NCBI RefSeq assembly: GCF_024699275.1
Contig: NZ_JAILPX010000020.1
Span: 23,579-87,578, forward strand
DNA from: Selenomonas sp.
GTDB lineage: Bacteria > Bacillota_C > Negativicutes > Selenomonadales > Selenomonadaceae
DNA: 64,000 nucleotides
Direction of reading: 5' to 3'
How positions within the stretch are numbered: the stretch's first letter is position 1; each line of letters starts with the position of its first letter. Made by a program: the position numbers and the translations under genes. The notes under the pieces were generated by a model. It saw nothing but the letters and a program-made list of their open reading frames with translations, ran no database searches and was not told the origin of the DNA. Of this stretch, positions 17,480 to 26,473 are shown one piece after another.

Positions 17480-18625
17480 TTGAGTAAGAAAAAGATAGCC
17501 CTGCTTATTCTGGTGACGGCATTGATTTCCAGTGCCCTGACCATTATGGGGCTGATGAAGATAATGGGGCTCGATGGTGAAAAAACAACGGATCTGTTGC
17601 GTTTTTTCGGTGTTAAGCGCATGATTGAAACCCGTTATGTGACGGATGTGGACAGCAGCAGCCTTATGGACGGGGCCATTGATGGGATGGTCAAATCTTT
17701 GGGTGACCCTCATTCTATCTATATGAAGAGTTCCATGTATAAATCCTTGAAAGAACATACGGCAGGTGCTTTTGGCGGTATTGGGGTTACCATGGGCTTC
17801 AAGGACGATAAGGTTACGATTATGTCGGTGTTGGAGGATACGCCAGGTGAAAGGGCCGGTCTTAAAGTCGGTGATGAGATCTTGGCTGTAGACGGTACGC
17901 CTGTGTCTGAATATCAGCCAGAGGAAGTGGCTTTGCATATCCGCGGTGAAGCGGGGACAGAAGTAAAGCTCATGATTCACCGGACTGGCGAAGAGGATAA
18001 GGAATATTCTCTTCAGCGGGATATGATCAAGGTTCGGTCGGCCAGAGGGAAAATGCTGGATGATAGCAATATGGGGTATATCCGCATTGCATCGTTTGGG
18101 GAAAATACCGGTGAAGAGTTTAAGGAAGAGTACAACCGGCTCAAGGAGGCCGGGATGGCAGGACTGATTGTGGACCTGCGGCAGAACCCCGGCGGTCTGA
18201 TTACCAGCTGTGTGGAAGTGGCTGACATGCTGGTACCAAAAGGAAATATCGTATCCGTGGTACAGCGGGATGGCAGCCAGGAAAGTTACGATTCCAGCCT
18301 GGAGGAAAGTACCCCGCCTATCGTTGTGCTGATTGATGGAAATAGCGCCAGTGCATCGGAAATTCTGGCTGGCGCATTACAGGACCGGGATGCAGCTACC
18401 ATTGTAGGCATGAAATCCTATGGTAAAGGTTCTGTGCAGGTTGTGGTTCCTTTGTTCCATGATGATGGCCTGAAGCTAACCATTGCTAAATATTATACCC
18501 CTGGTGGCAGATGTATCGATGGCATTGGCATTGAGCCGGATATCATCGTGAACCTTACAGCAGAGGATACCGAGGATAAACAGCTGAACATGGCCAGGGA
18601 AGTATTGCAGCAGAAGATGCAGTAA
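17480..18625 (+). CDS. ctpA: S41 carboxyl-terminal processing protease (CtpA)
   Basis: 381 residues: N-terminal membrane anchor, PDZ domain (about 95-175, GGIGVTMGFKDDKVTIMSVLEDTPGERAGLKVGDEI), then the S41 catalytic domain. The nucleophile Ser is in DGNSASASEILAGAL and the Lys in KSYGKGSVQ, the Ser-Lys dyad of Ctp proteases. It processes or degrades envelope proteins. The start is TTG with AAGGTG 7 bases upstream. It follows the hydrolase by about 30 bases, a pairing found in many Firmicutes where Ctp may limit hydrolase levels. Confidence 0.93.
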   Translation: MSKKKIALLILVTALISSALTIMGLMKIMGLDGEKTTDLLRFFGVKRMIETRYVTDVDSSSLMDGAIDGMVKSLGDPHSIYMKSSMYKSLKEHTAGAFGGIGVTMGFKDDKVTIMSVLEDTPGERAGLKVGDEILAVDGTPVSEYQPEEVALHIRGEAGTEVKLMIHRTGEEDKEYSLQRDMIKVRSARGKMLDDSNMGYIRIASFGENTGEEFKEEYNRLKEAGMAGLIVDLRQNPGGLITSCVEVADMLVPKGNIVSVVQRDGSQESYDSSLEESTPPIVVLIDGNSASASEILAGALQDRDAATIVGMKSYGKGSVQVVVPLFHDDGLKLTIAKYYTPGGRCIDGIGIEPDIIVNLTAEDTEDKQLNMAREVLQQKMQ

Positions 18626-18639
18626 GGGAGGTCAATCCA

Positions 18640-19584
18640 TTGCCAGAGAAAATCAAACCAGAATTGTTGAAATTTTTACAGCCTGGAGAATTGCCTTTGC
18701 ATATCCTGGTGGTGGAAAGCCTGTCCTATCTGCCTAAGCTGCGGCAGATGTTTCCGGCTGCTAAACTCTATGCGGTAACGGCAGACCGGGATGCCATGCT
18801 GGACTATGCAGGATTGTCTATAGAATTCAGCGAAGTAAACTATCTGGCGGAGCCTTTACCTTATGATCGCGAAATGTTTGATTACATCATCTCGGATTTA
18901 ACCCTGGAACAGGCTGGACATCCCCAGGATATTGCAGCGGGTTTTTCCCGTTATCTGAAGGAGACGGGGAGCTTCCTGACCAGCTTCCGTAATATCCGGC
19001 ATTGGACGCAGTTGCAGGACTTATTGGCGGGGCACTATTATAATGTGGTGGCCCGGCTGTTTGCCCGGCAGGAATTTGAACGCTTGCTCTATGCATCTTA
19101 CTATAAGATGGTCTTTATGGAACCTCAGAAACGGGCAGCGGAGGAAAAAACACTGCAACGGTTGCTGGCTGCAGGGTTTTGTAATGATGACGATGATATC
19201 AACGTGGAATTTTATTTGGTGCGGGCTGATCGGTCCATGCCGGAAATGGCCCTGTTGAAATCCATGTATACCAAGGAGGAACGGCGGCAGTTATCCATCT
19301 ATTTGCATCGCATCGAATATGATGTAGAGGCGGATAAAAACTGCCGGGAGTTTTGGAAGCTTTATCGGGAAAAAGGCTTCTTTGCCGATTATACAGCAGC
19401 CTTTATCAAGCAGGCGGTATTCCATCCTGTAAATTTTTATCGGCAGTTGATGGCCCATTCTTTGGCAGAACTGGCGGAGGTTGGGCAGATGCTGCAGGGG
19501 GCCTTGCACAATGTAACCAGTGAGGAAGAGGCTGCTTATTTGCAGGAACTTAGACAGGAATGGCAGGGAAAACAAAATGGATAA
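18640..19584 (+). CDS. Methyltransferase-like protein of unknown function
   Basis: 314 residues, not firmly recognised. The N-terminal half has a Rossmann-like pattern (PLHILVVESLSYLPKLRQMFPAAKLYAVTADRDAMLDYA, then EMFDYIISDLTLEQAGHPQDIA), resembling a class I SAM methyltransferase. The glycine-rich SAM loop is not clear, so it may be degenerate. The C-terminal half is helical. The start is TTG with GGGAGG 8 bases upstream. It overlaps the glycosyltransferase gene and sits in the flagellin-modification run, so a role in flagellin or glycan modification is inferred. Confidence 0.6.
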   Translation: MPEKIKPELLKFLQPGELPLHILVVESLSYLPKLRQMFPAAKLYAVTADRDAMLDYAGLSIEFSEVNYLAEPLPYDREMFDYIISDLTLEQAGHPQDIAAGFSRYLKETGSFLTSFRNIRHWTQLQDLLAGHYYNVVARLFARQEFERLLYASYYKMVFMEPQKRAAEEKTLQRLLAAGFCNDDDDINVEFYLVRADRSMPEMALLKSMYTKEERRQLSIYLHRIEYDVEADKNCREFWKLYREKGFFADYTAAFIKQAVFHPVNFYRQLMAHSLAELAEVGQMLQGALHNVTSEEEAAYLQELRQEWQGKQNG

Positions 19585-20269
19585 TAGACTGGACGAACAA
19601 AAGATTGCCTTTATCACCTGCGTCAACAGTGAGGACTGGTATAGCGAGTGCCGCTTGTACCTGGAAAGTCTGCATATACCGGAAGGTATAGCGGTTGAGT
19701 ATATTCCCATAAGCGGAGCTGCATCCATGTGTGCAGGTTATAATCAGGGAATGCGGCAGACCAAAGCGAAATACAAAGTATATCTTCATCAGGATACCCT
19801 GGTGGTCAATAAAAATCTTATTGGTGATTTATTGCATATTTTTGCCGATAATTCCATTGGCGCTGTAGGCGTAATCGGTTGCCGAAGCCTGCCCCTTAGC
19901 GGGGTGTGGTGGGACGGACTGCGTACCTATGGCCGCGTGCTGCATGCCTGTGAACCGGAAAGTGTAGTGGATTCCCATTGCAGGGAGCCGGAAGGGGCTT
20001 ATCAGGAAGTGGAAGCCGTGGATGGTCTCTTTATTGCCACCCAGTATGATGTAATGTGGCGGGAGGATATCTTTACGGGCTGGCATCTTTACGACACTTC
20101 TCTCTGCAAGGAAATGCAGCGGGCAGGTTATAAGGTGGTGGTGCCCAATCAGGAGAAGGATTTCTGGTGCATTCATTGTCCGAAAGAAAAACCGTTGGCT
20201 TATGAATATAAAGGATATCAGAAAGCCTTTATTCGGGAATATGGCCGTGAGCTGCATCCGGAGGTATGA
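19577..20269 (+). CDS. StrF-domain glycosyltransferase (family-2-like)
   Basis: 230 residues. IAFITCVNSEDWYSECRLYLESL and ASMCAGYNQGMRQTKAKYKVYLHQDTLVVNKNLI match the Glyco_tranf_2_5 (StrF) group; HQD stands in for the metal-binding DxD of GT-A enzymes. It probably transfers a sugar in the cytoplasm. I chose the ATG at 19577, which overlaps the preceding stop; an upstream in-frame ATG would sit deep in that gene. FliB follows directly, so flagellin glycosylation is a reasonable guess. Confidence 0.75.
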   Translation: MDNRLDEQKIAFITCVNSEDWYSECRLYLESLHIPEGIAVEYIPISGAASMCAGYNQGMRQTKAKYKVYLHQDTLVVNKNLIGDLLHIFADNSIGAVGVIGCRSLPLSGVWWDGLRTYGRVLHACEPESVVDSHCREPEGAYQEVEAVDGLFIATQYDVMWREDIFTGWHLYDTSLCKEMQRAGYKVVVPNQEKDFWCIHCPKEKPLAYEYKGYQKAFIREYGRELHPEV

Positions 20270-20271
20270 GG

Positions 20272-21360
20272 ATGAAACCGACAGAGTTTACGTGTATTGA
20301 GCCGGATTATGTGAAAGATTTTTTCTGTGATGGCAGCAAGTGTGGTGGTTCGCTTTGCTGCTATGGCTGGCAGCAGATTTTGGATGAAGCTGCCTTAACC
20401 CGCTATCGTAAAGTGACCGGAGTGGAGGGAGAACGATTACGGGCAGGTTTGGTATATCTTCCGGAAGCTGAGGGCTTTGGTTTTCGTCATGATCATGATC
20501 ATTGCGTTTTCTTAAGGGAAGATGGCCTTTGTAGCTTGCAAAAGAAATATGGGGCGGAAATGCTTACGGATGTTTGCGCAGAGTATCCGCGTAAGACCCG
20601 GCTTTTTCCCCAGTGTGTTGTGGAGCGGGCTCTATGTGTGACTTGTCCGGTGGCGGCAGATTTGATTTTGCAGAACGAGAAGCCGTTAAGATTCGTGCAT
20701 AAACCGATGAAATCTACGCGGATGAAATACTTTCAGGCAGCTGGTGATGCGGATGTGTTGGAGCAGCTGGATTTTTTTACCTGGCAAGGGCGGGGAATAG
20801 CGATTCTGCAGAATCGTAATCTTTCCTTGCCAGAGCGGTTGCAGCAACTATTAGCGGAGTTGGCAGAGGCAGATGAAGCTATGCCCTGGGGCCGGGATGC
20901 GGAGAAGGAGATCTGGCAGCCATGGCCGCCGGCAAAACAGGCCTCATTTTTCCGTGCCTTTGTGGAGGGCATTGAAGACCATACGGATAGTACCGCCAGC
21001 TATCTTTCTGCAGCAGCCGCATGGGAACAGAAGGGTTTTATGCCTGGCGCTGAAGCGACTGCTTTGCTGAAAAAAGAGATTTGGCATCCCTATGGGATGA
21101 TGTTGGAGAACTATCTGGTCAACGAGTGGTTTAAGGAACTTTATCCCTGTGCTGTCCTGGGGACTTTTGCTTATAATGGTCTGTACTTTGCCGTACAATG
21201 GGAAATATGGCAATTCCTGCTTTTGCTGAGTTTGTTGGATAAGCAGGTGGATGTATTGCAAGCTGTCCGGGAAACGGCTGGCTGGCTGGCCTCACGGCTC
21301 AATCATTACACGGCTGCTCCCGATGTCTTGGCAGGGCTTTTGCAGACCGATAAAGGATAA
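20272..21360 (+). CDS. fliB: Flagellin lysine-N-methylase FliB
   Basis: 362 residues. The Cys-rich N-terminus (CDGSKCGGSLCCYGWQQI) and the segment DHCVFLREDGLCSLQKKYG...LTDVCAEYPRKT are the FliB hallmark; the Cys cluster probably binds Fe-S or metal. FliB methylates surface-exposed lysines of flagellin, as in Salmonella. I chose the ATG at 20272 because GGAGGT lies 6 bases upstream; the ATG at 20266 abuts the site. No flagellin gene is in this window; it sits between two glycosyltransferase genes. Confidence 0.88.
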   Translation: MKPTEFTCIEPDYVKDFFCDGSKCGGSLCCYGWQQILDEAALTRYRKVTGVEGERLRAGLVYLPEAEGFGFRHDHDHCVFLREDGLCSLQKKYGAEMLTDVCAEYPRKTRLFPQCVVERALCVTCPVAADLILQNEKPLRFVHKPMKSTRMKYFQAAGDADVLEQLDFFTWQGRGIAILQNRNLSLPERLQQLLAELAEADEAMPWGRDAEKEIWQPWPPAKQASFFRAFVEGIEDHTDSTASYLSAAAAWEQKGFMPGAEATALLKKEIWHPYGMMLENYLVNEWFKELYPCAVLGTFAYNGLYFAVQWEIWQFLLLLSLLDKQVDVLQAVRETAGWLASRLNHYTAAPDVLAGLLQTDKG

Positions 21361-21431
21361 GCGGGCAGGTATGTAGAAATATATAAATATCAGTTTTTGT
21401 GAAATCATAAAACTTGGGAGTTAGTCTGTTT

Positions 21432-23150
21432 ATGGAGCATGATACGTTAAATTGGCTTAATCTGGCTGATAAGTTTGCTAGTGATGGTGATCCGAAGGGC
21501 ATGCGGGCCTGTGCGCGGGAACTTTGGAATATTGATGCGGAAAGCATGGATGGAGCAGCGGTGATGGCAGAAGCAGCTCTCTATACCGGAGACCATGAGG
21601 AAGCCCATGCCTTACTGGATGAAATCCTGCGCAAAAAGCCACAGCATTTGCGGGGACGCTTGGTGGCGGCTGGCTTGGCTGCGGTGGAGTTTCGTCTGGA
21701 AGCAGAAATTTTGGAACTGAATAAGCTGATTGATGAGCTGGAGCGCAAACTTTGGGCGCTGACTCCGGATGAACCCTATTATAAGATTGTCCTGTATCTT
21801 TTGCAGAAGGCAAGGGGCTGGCTGGCGGATGCCTATTATTTAGGAGCCCAGCCTGACAGGGCAGCAGCTCTTTTGCTGGCCTATAGCAAGAATGCAGCTA
21901 CAGATGAGGAAAAGGCCGCTTCATACAGCAAGTTTCTCTTTATGCGCAACTATCGGGAACTGGGGGCTTTGGAAGGCAAGGCACTGGCTGCAAAGTATGG
22001 CCCGCTGCTGGCTGCTACACCCTATCTCCATGAAAATGTACAGAAACTTCCCGAAAAGAAACTGCGTATCGGATATATTTCACCGGATTTCCGCCAGCAT
22101 GCGGTGTCCAATTTTGTTGCACCGCTATTGAAGCATTTTGATGGCAGACGTTTTAGTGTCTATGCATATTCTACGGGACCACGGGATGGTGTTACCAAGA
22201 GATTGATGGCTTCGCCAGTTACCTGGCGGGATTTGCGAGGACGCAGTCCCCGGACAGCGGCGCGGTTGATTGCGGAAGATCAGATTGATATTTTGGTGGA
22301 TTTGTCCGGTCATAGCAATAACAACTGTTTGCCCATCATGGCCCTGCGGCCAGCTCCTGTGCAGGTGGCAGGGATTGGTTATATGAATACGACAGGGCTT
22401 TCCACGGTGGATTACTTCCTGTCGGATGAGGTGTGCCTGCCAACAGGAGATATGGCAGCTCAGGGCTTTACGGAAAAAATCCTGCGGCTGCCCCACTCTC
22501 ATCTTTGTTATATGCCCGGAGCGGTTCGGGAAATCCCTTCTGCAGGGACGGAGGCGCCTTGCCTTAAAAATGGTTTTGTCACTTTTGGCTCCTTCAACAA
22601 TCTGGCCAAGGTGACGGATGAAACATTGCTTCTTTGGCGGGGAATCCTTGATCAGGTGCGCAGTTCCAAGTTGGTACTCAAGGGGAAGATTTGCAGTATT
22701 GACTCGGGCAAGGCCATCTTGCGGGAACGATTGAAGCGATTGAATTTTGATTTGTCTAAGGTAGAGATGCGCCCCTATAGTCCTGACTATATGGAACAAT
22801 ATCGGGATATCGATATCGCTTTGGATACCATGCCTTACAATGGCGGTTTGACCACCTGCGAAGCCTTGTTTATGGGCGTACCGGTAGTGAGCATTCGGGG
22901 CCGACGGCATGGTTCCCGCTTTGGGGCATCTATTCTGGTGAATGCCGGGGTCAAGGAGCTGGTCGTGGAAAATGACATCAATTATGTACGGCGGGCGGTA
23001 CAGCTGGGCAACAGTCCGGAATTGATTGGGGCGTATCATTCTGGGCTGCGGGCGAATCTTTTACAATCGCCGTTGATGGATGTCAAAATCTATATGCAGG
23101 AACTGGAAAGTGGATATTGCAAGATATGGCGAAATTTTTGCACAATATAA
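21432..23150 (+). CDS. TPR plus GT41 (OGT/SPINDLY-like) glycosyltransferase
   Basis: 572 residues. The N-terminal ~200 residues are helical with TPR-like repeats (AEAALYTGDHEEAHALLDEILRK). The C-terminal part from LRIGYISPDFRQHAVSNFVAPLLKHFD is the O-GlcNAc-transferase (GT41) catalytic region, with ILVDLSGHSNNN, VTFGSFNNLAKVTDETLLLW and DIALDTMPYNGGLTTCEALFMGVPVVS. The family attaches a sugar to Ser/Thr of proteins; the likely target is flagellin. I chose the ATG at 21432 (GGGAG upstream) over a TTG at 21414. About 70 bases separate it from fliB. Confidence 0.88.
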   Translation: MEHDTLNWLNLADKFASDGDPKGMRACARELWNIDAESMDGAAVMAEAALYTGDHEEAHALLDEILRKKPQHLRGRLVAAGLAAVEFRLEAEILELNKLIDELERKLWALTPDEPYYKIVLYLLQKARGWLADAYYLGAQPDRAAALLLAYSKNAATDEEKAASYSKFLFMRNYRELGALEGKALAAKYGPLLAATPYLHENVQKLPEKKLRIGYISPDFRQHAVSNFVAPLLKHFDGRRFSVYAYSTGPRDGVTKRLMASPVTWRDLRGRSPRTAARLIAEDQIDILVDLSGHSNNNCLPIMALRPAPVQVAGIGYMNTTGLSTVDYFLSDEVCLPTGDMAAQGFTEKILRLPHSHLCYMPGAVREIPSAGTEAPCLKNGFVTFGSFNNLAKVTDETLLLWRGILDQVRSSKLVLKGKICSIDSGKAILRERLKRLNFDLSKVEMRPYSPDYMEQYRDIDIALDTMPYNGGLTTCEALFMGVPVVSIRGRRHGSRFGASILVNAGVKELVVENDINYVRRAVQLGNSPELIGAYHSGLRANLLQSPLMDVKIYMQELESGYCKIWRNFCTI

Positions 23151-23157
23151 AAAAAAC

Positions 23158-23186
23158 TTGCATTTTCAAAGCAGACAATATATAAT
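23158..23186 (+). promoter_or_regulatory. Promoter and long leader of the zinc-ribbon gene
   Basis: TTGCAT (23158-23163), 17 bases, TATAAT (23181-23186). It gives a leader of about 100 bases before the ATG at 23297. I recognise no known riboswitch in it. Confidence 0.7.
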
Positions 23187-23296
23187 ACTAAGTATGGACG
23201 TTCTTTTTCTCGGCGTAATCTAAGGAAAATCTAGGGGACTCAGGGATACAGGGAACATCTAAATATTATTTCTTTTTTAGGTAAGGGGATTATCGT

Positions 23297-23587
23297 ATGG
23301 CTTTTGAAGACAAAACACTGGTATGCAAAGAATGTGGGAAAGAATTTACCTTCACCGCTGGTGAGCAGGAATTCTACGCTGAGAAGGGATTCGAGAATGA
23401 GCCAGCACGCTGCCGTGACTGCCGTGACAAGCGCCGTCGCAGCCGTGATGGTGGTGAAGCCCGTCAGATGTTCAAGGTTGTTTGCGCTGAATGTGGCAAA
23501 GAAACGGAAGTTCCGTTTGAACCGAAGAACGATCGTCCGGTTTATTGTCGTGACTGCTTTAACAAAAAAAGAGGCGAAGCAATGTAA
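23297..23587 (+). CDS. Double zinc-ribbon protein
   Basis: 96 residues with two CxxC-pair ribbons: LVCKECGKEF...ARCRDCRDKRRR and VVCAECGKETEVPF...PVYCRDCFNKKRG. Each would bind one zinc ion. The basic linker suggests nucleic-acid contact. Homologues are widespread small proteins of unknown function. AAGGGG lies 8 bases before the ATG. Its strong promoter and ~100-base leader resemble those of abundant small proteins, but this is inference. Confidence 0.8.
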   Translation: MAFEDKTLVCKECGKEFTFTAGEQEFYAEKGFENEPARCRDCRDKRRRSRDGGEARQMFKVVCAECGKETEVPFEPKNDRPVYCRDCFNKKRGEAM

Positions 23588-23597
23588 TCATTAGGAC

Positions 23598-23625
23598 TTG
23601 CAGTTTTTCTGTAGTGTGCTATACT
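23598..23625 (+). promoter_or_regulatory. Promoter upstream of the ABC importer
   Basis: TTGCAG (23598-23603), 16 bases, TATACT (23620-23625). Transcription would start near 23632 and run straight into the hairpin at 23645-23677. Confidence 0.45.
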
Positions 23626-23644
23626 TACATTGTGCGTGACGAGT

Positions 23645-23677
23645 GGAGTTTGAGCGAAACGCTCAAACTCCTTTTTG
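23645..23677 (+). terminator. Intrinsic terminator or attenuator before the importer
   Basis: GGAGTTTGAGCG, loop AAA, exact complement, then TTTTT. It ends the zinc-ribbon transcript; if the promoter at 23598-23625 is real, it also acts as a leader attenuator. Confidence 0.85.
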
Positions 23678-23713
23678 TTACACTGTAAAATAAAATGAGA
23701 GTGGGGTTTTTCT

Positions 23714-24499
23714 ATGAACATCAAAAAGGTTTTGTCGTTAGTGGCAGCAAGTGCGTTTGCCGTGTTTGCGCTGGCCGGCTGTGGTGGGGATAATGCAGCA
23801 GCGCCGGCAGGGGATAAGCAGGCGAAGGTTTTGAAAGTGGGCGCATCCATCGATTTTCCACCTTTTGAATTCCAGGATGAAGGGCAGAAGGAATATCAGG
23901 GATTTGATATGGACCTGATCCGTGCCATTGGCAAGGAAATGGGCCGTGAGGTGGAAATCCAGAATCTGGGTTTTGATGGTTTGATTCCCGCATTGCAGGG
24001 CAAGAGCATTGATGTCATTATTTCCGGAATGACCATCAATGATGAACGTAAACAAAATGTTCGCTTCTCGGACTCGTATTATCAGTCTGGTCTGACCATG
24101 GTGGTTCGGGAAGATGAGCAGAGCATCAAGAAGTTTGCGGATCTCAAGGGCAAGAAAGTGGCTGTACAGATTGGCACCACCAGTGCTGCTGAGGTTAAGA
24201 AGATTGAAGGAGTAGAAGTCAAGGAACTCAATACTCCGGCAGATTGCTTTATGGAACTCAAGGCTAAGGGCGTAGATGCCGTGGTTAATGATCGTCCGGT
24301 AAATGATTACTTCATCACCAAGAATGCTGCTCAAGGGGTGAAGGTACTGGAAGAGAGACTTACAGCAGAGGATTATGGTATTGCCATCAATAAGAATGAT
24401 GAGGAGTTGCAGAAGGAAGTCAATGCAGCCCTTAAAAAGCTTAAGGACAATGGCGAATACGATAAGATTTTCGCCAAGTGGTTCGGTGAGAAAAAATAA
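23714..24499 (+). CDS. Amino-acid ABC transporter substrate-binding lipoprotein
   Basis: 261 residues. A lipoprotein signal peptide ends in LAGCGG (lipobox Cys near residue 22). The SBP_bac_3 domain follows: ASIDFPPFEFQDEGQKEYQGFDMDLIRAIGKEMGREVEIQNLGFDGLIPALQ and DVIISGMTINDERKQNVRFSDSYYQSG. This is the GlnH/polar amino-acid type, tethered to the outside of the membrane. It is the first gene of a binding protein-permease-ATPase set. The terminator-like hairpin at 24505-24530 after it would let it be made in excess of the membrane parts. Confidence 0.93.
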   Translation: MNIKKVLSLVAASAFAVFALAGCGGDNAAAPAGDKQAKVLKVGASIDFPPFEFQDEGQKEYQGFDMDLIRAIGKEMGREVEIQNLGFDGLIPALQGKSIDVIISGMTINDERKQNVRFSDSYYQSGLTMVVREDEQSIKKFADLKGKKVAVQIGTTSAAEVKKIEGVEVKELNTPADCFMELKAKGVDAVVNDRPVNDYFITKNAAQGVKVLEERLTAEDYGIAINKNDEELQKEVNAALKKLKDNGEYDKIFAKWFGEKK

Positions 24500-24504
24500 A
24501 ACCT

Positions 24505-24534
24505 ATGACCTTCCCTATGGGGAAGGTCATTTAC
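24505..24534 (+). terminator. Hairpin between binding protein and permease
   Basis: ATGACCTTCCC, loop TATG, GGGAAGGTCAT, then a poor T run (TTTACAT). It is a partial terminator at most. Confidence 0.6.
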
Positions 24535-24537
24535 ATA

Positions 24538-24566
24538 TTGACACCTAAAATTTATTGTTCTATAAT
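24538..24566 (+). promoter_or_regulatory. Consensus promoter before the permease gene
   Basis: TTGACA (24538-24543), 17 bases, TATAAT (24561-24566): a full match to the sigma-A consensus, about 40 bases before the permease ATG. Confidence 0.8.
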
Positions 24567-24606
24567 TATACATGTTTTATGAATAAATATAAGTAAGGTG
24601 AAGGGT

Positions 24607-25272
24607 ATGGATTTTAATTTTGATTTGGTTGTTCAGTCCTTTCCGCTGCTCCTGTTAGGAGCAGGGATTACCATCAAGATAACGGCGTTGTCGGTGGCAC
24701 TGGGGATACTTATCGGACTCTTTATGGGCATTGCCCGTATTGGTCGTATAAAGATCTTTCGCTGGTTGGCAGCGGTGTATGTTGATTTTTTTCGCGGAAC
24801 TCCGCTACTCATTCAAATATTCCTGGTTTACTTTGCCCTGCCCCTGCTGACAGGGCAAAGAAGCGATCCTTATGTAGCGGCTATCAGCGCTTGTGGCTTG
24901 AATTCCGGTGCTTATGTGGCGGAAATCTTTCGTTCCGGTATTCAATCCATTGATAAGGGACAGATGGAGGCAGGACGTTCCCTGGGCATGACCTGGGTAC
25001 AGACCATGCGCTACATTGTGGTGCCTCAGGCCTTCAAGCGGGTTATTCCTCAGCTGGGCAACGAATTTATCGCGCTCCTGAAGGATTCCTCTTTGGTTTC
25101 GGTTATCGGTTTTGAGGAACTTACCCGCCGGGGGCAGCTGATTATTGCCAAGACCTATGCGTCGGTGGAAATCTGGACCTGTGTGGCGATTATTTACCTG
25201 ATTATGACGCTGACTATATCCCGCTTTGTGGCATTCTTGGAGTGGAGGTTTGCAAAAGATGATCGTCATTGA
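24607..25272 (+). CDS. Amino-acid ABC transporter permease
   Basis: 221 residues with about five membrane helices. It carries the HisM/GlnP family N-terminus ([24 protein letters not shown]) and the EAA coupling loop ([41 protein letters not shown]) that docks on the ATPase. I chose the ATG at 24607, with AAGGTG 6 bases upstream, over a GTG at 24598. Its end overlaps the ATPase gene by 14 bases. Polar amino-acid uptake is inferred from the family. Confidence 0.93.
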   Translation: MDFNFDLVVQSFPLLLLGAGITIKITALSVALGILIGLFMGIARIGRIKIFRWLAAVYVDFFRGTPLLIQIFLVYFALPLLTGQRSDPYVAAISACGLNSGAYVAEIFRSGIQSIDKGQMEAGRSLGMTWVQTMRYIVVPQAFKRVIPQLGNEFIALLKDSSLVSVIGFEELTRRGQLIIAKTYASVEIWTCVAIIYLIMTLTISRFVAFLEWRFAKDDRH

Positions 25273-25978
25273 AAATTTACATAAGGCCTTTGGGACGGTG
25301 GAAGTCCTCAAGGGGGTCAATCTCCATATCAAACCACAGGAGGTAGTGGCCCTAATTGGTCCGTCTGGTTCGGGAAAAAGCACTCTGCTGCGTTGCATGA
25401 ACTACCTGGAAGAGCCCACCAGCGGGAAGGTCATCGTGGCTGGAACACCGCTGGATGGGGAGGCGAACATTAACAAGGTCCGGGAAGAAGTCGGCATGGT
25501 TTTCCAGCGGTTCAATTTATTTCCCCATATGACGGCCCTGGAGAATATTATGCTGGCACCGATTAAGGTGAAAAAGCTTAGCCGGGAGGCAGCAAAAGCG
25601 AAGGCAGAAGAGCTTTTAGCCCGGGTGGGGCTTGCCGATAAGGCGGACAATTATCCCAGCCAGCTTTCCGGTGGGCAGCAGCAGCGGGTAGCCATTGCTA
25701 GGGCGTTGGCCATGGAGCCCAAAGTCATGCTTTTTGATGAACCTACTTCGGCGCTGGACCCGGAAATGGTGGGGGAAGTACTAGACGTTATGCGGAGTTT
25801 GGCCAAGGAGGGCATGACTATGGCCATTGTGACCCATGAAATGGGTTTTGCCCGGGAAGTGGCCGATCGGGTGCTCTTCATTGATGGTGGTGGTATCCTG
25901 GAGCAGGGTACACCGGCGGAATTATTTGAACATCCTCAGCAGGAACGTACGCAGAATTTCCTCTCCAAAGTGCTATAA
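25259..25978 (+). CDS. Amino-acid ABC transporter ATPase
   Basis: 239 residues of the GlnQ type: Walker [17 protein letters not shown], signature [19 protein letters not shown], Walker [16 protein letters not shown] and the H-loop [15 protein letters not shown]. It drives the permease encoded just before it. I chose the ATG at 25259 (GGAGGT 9 bases upstream) rather than an upstream in-frame ATG inside the permease gene. Confidence 0.95.
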   Translation: MIVIENLHKAFGTVEVLKGVNLHIKPQEVVALIGPSGSGKSTLLRCMNYLEEPTSGKVIVAGTPLDGEANINKVREEVGMVFQRFNLFPHMTALENIMLAPIKVKKLSREAAKAKAEELLARVGLADKADNYPSQLSGGQQQRVAIARALAMEPKVMLFDEPTSALDPEMVGEVLDVMRSLAKEGMTMAIVTHEMGFAREVADRVLFIDGGGILEQGTPAELFEHPQQERTQNFLSKVL

Positions 25979-26012
25979 AAAAAATATAACTGTATACACA
26001 TATAAGAAAAGA

Positions 26013-26041
26013 TTGACAATTCAATAACTAACAATTATAAT
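26013..26041 (+). promoter_or_regulatory. Consensus promoter of the cold-shock gene
   Basis: TTGACA (26013-26018), 17 bases, TATAAT (26036-26041). The leader is about 50 bases, shorter than the thermosensing cspA leaders of E. coli. Confidence 0.8.
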
Positions 26042-26100
26042 TGTATTTGGGTTGCCAGAGAATTATAGGCAGCAGGTTTTTAGCAACAGGAGGAATCTCA

Positions 26101-26301
26101 ATGGTCGGTAAAGTTAAATGGTTCAGCGCTGAAAAAGGTTATGGCTTCATTGCCCGCGAGGATGGGGACGATGTATTCGTACATTTTTCCGCTATCAATG
26201 ATGAAGGCTTCAAGACGCTGAACGAGGGTCAGGAAGTTGAATTTGACATTGTGGAAGGTGCCCGTGGGCCCCAGGCTTCCAATGTCAGCAAAACGGCATA
26301 A
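26101..26301 (+). CDS. csp: Cold-shock domain protein
   Basis: 66 residues forming one cold-shock OB fold with RNP1 (KGYGFIAR) and RNP2 (VFVHFSAI). It binds single-stranded RNA and DNA and acts as an RNA chaperone. AGGAGG lies 7 bases before the ATG. It is monocistronic, with a consensus promoter and a strong terminator, as expected for an abundant protein. Confidence 0.95.
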   Translation: MVGKVKWFSAEKGYGFIAREDGDDVFVHFSAINDEGFKTLNEGQEVEFDIVEGARGPQASNVSKTA

Positions 26302-26321
26302 TTTTTTTATATCGTGCATCG

Positions 26322-26351
26322 AGTCTCTCCCCATAAGGGGAGGGGCTTTTT
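26322..26351 (+). terminator. Intrinsic terminator of the cold-shock gene
   Basis: AGTCTCTCCCC, loop ATAA, GGGGAGGGGCT (two G-U pairs), then TTTTT. Confidence 0.85.
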
Positions 26352-26421
26352 ATTTTCTTTGTCTAGAAAAGAAGGGTTTTACATACAGGCGGCGAATACT
26401 AAAAATATAAACCCACAGAGT

Positions 26422-26430
26422 TGCTATAAT
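26422..26430 (+). promoter_or_regulatory. Extended -10 promoter of hpf
   Basis: TGC followed by TATAAT (26425-26430), about 45 bases before the ATG. The -35 box is weak. Confidence 0.55.
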
Positions 26431-26473
26431 CTGCAAGCAAAGTCTTGCGGCAATAAGAAAGGGGATGTGTCAT

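Noticed and set aside
23187..23296. Riboswitch or T-box in the zinc-ribbon leader
   Set aside because: No T-box motif, no terminator-antiterminator pair and no known aptamer core were recognised.
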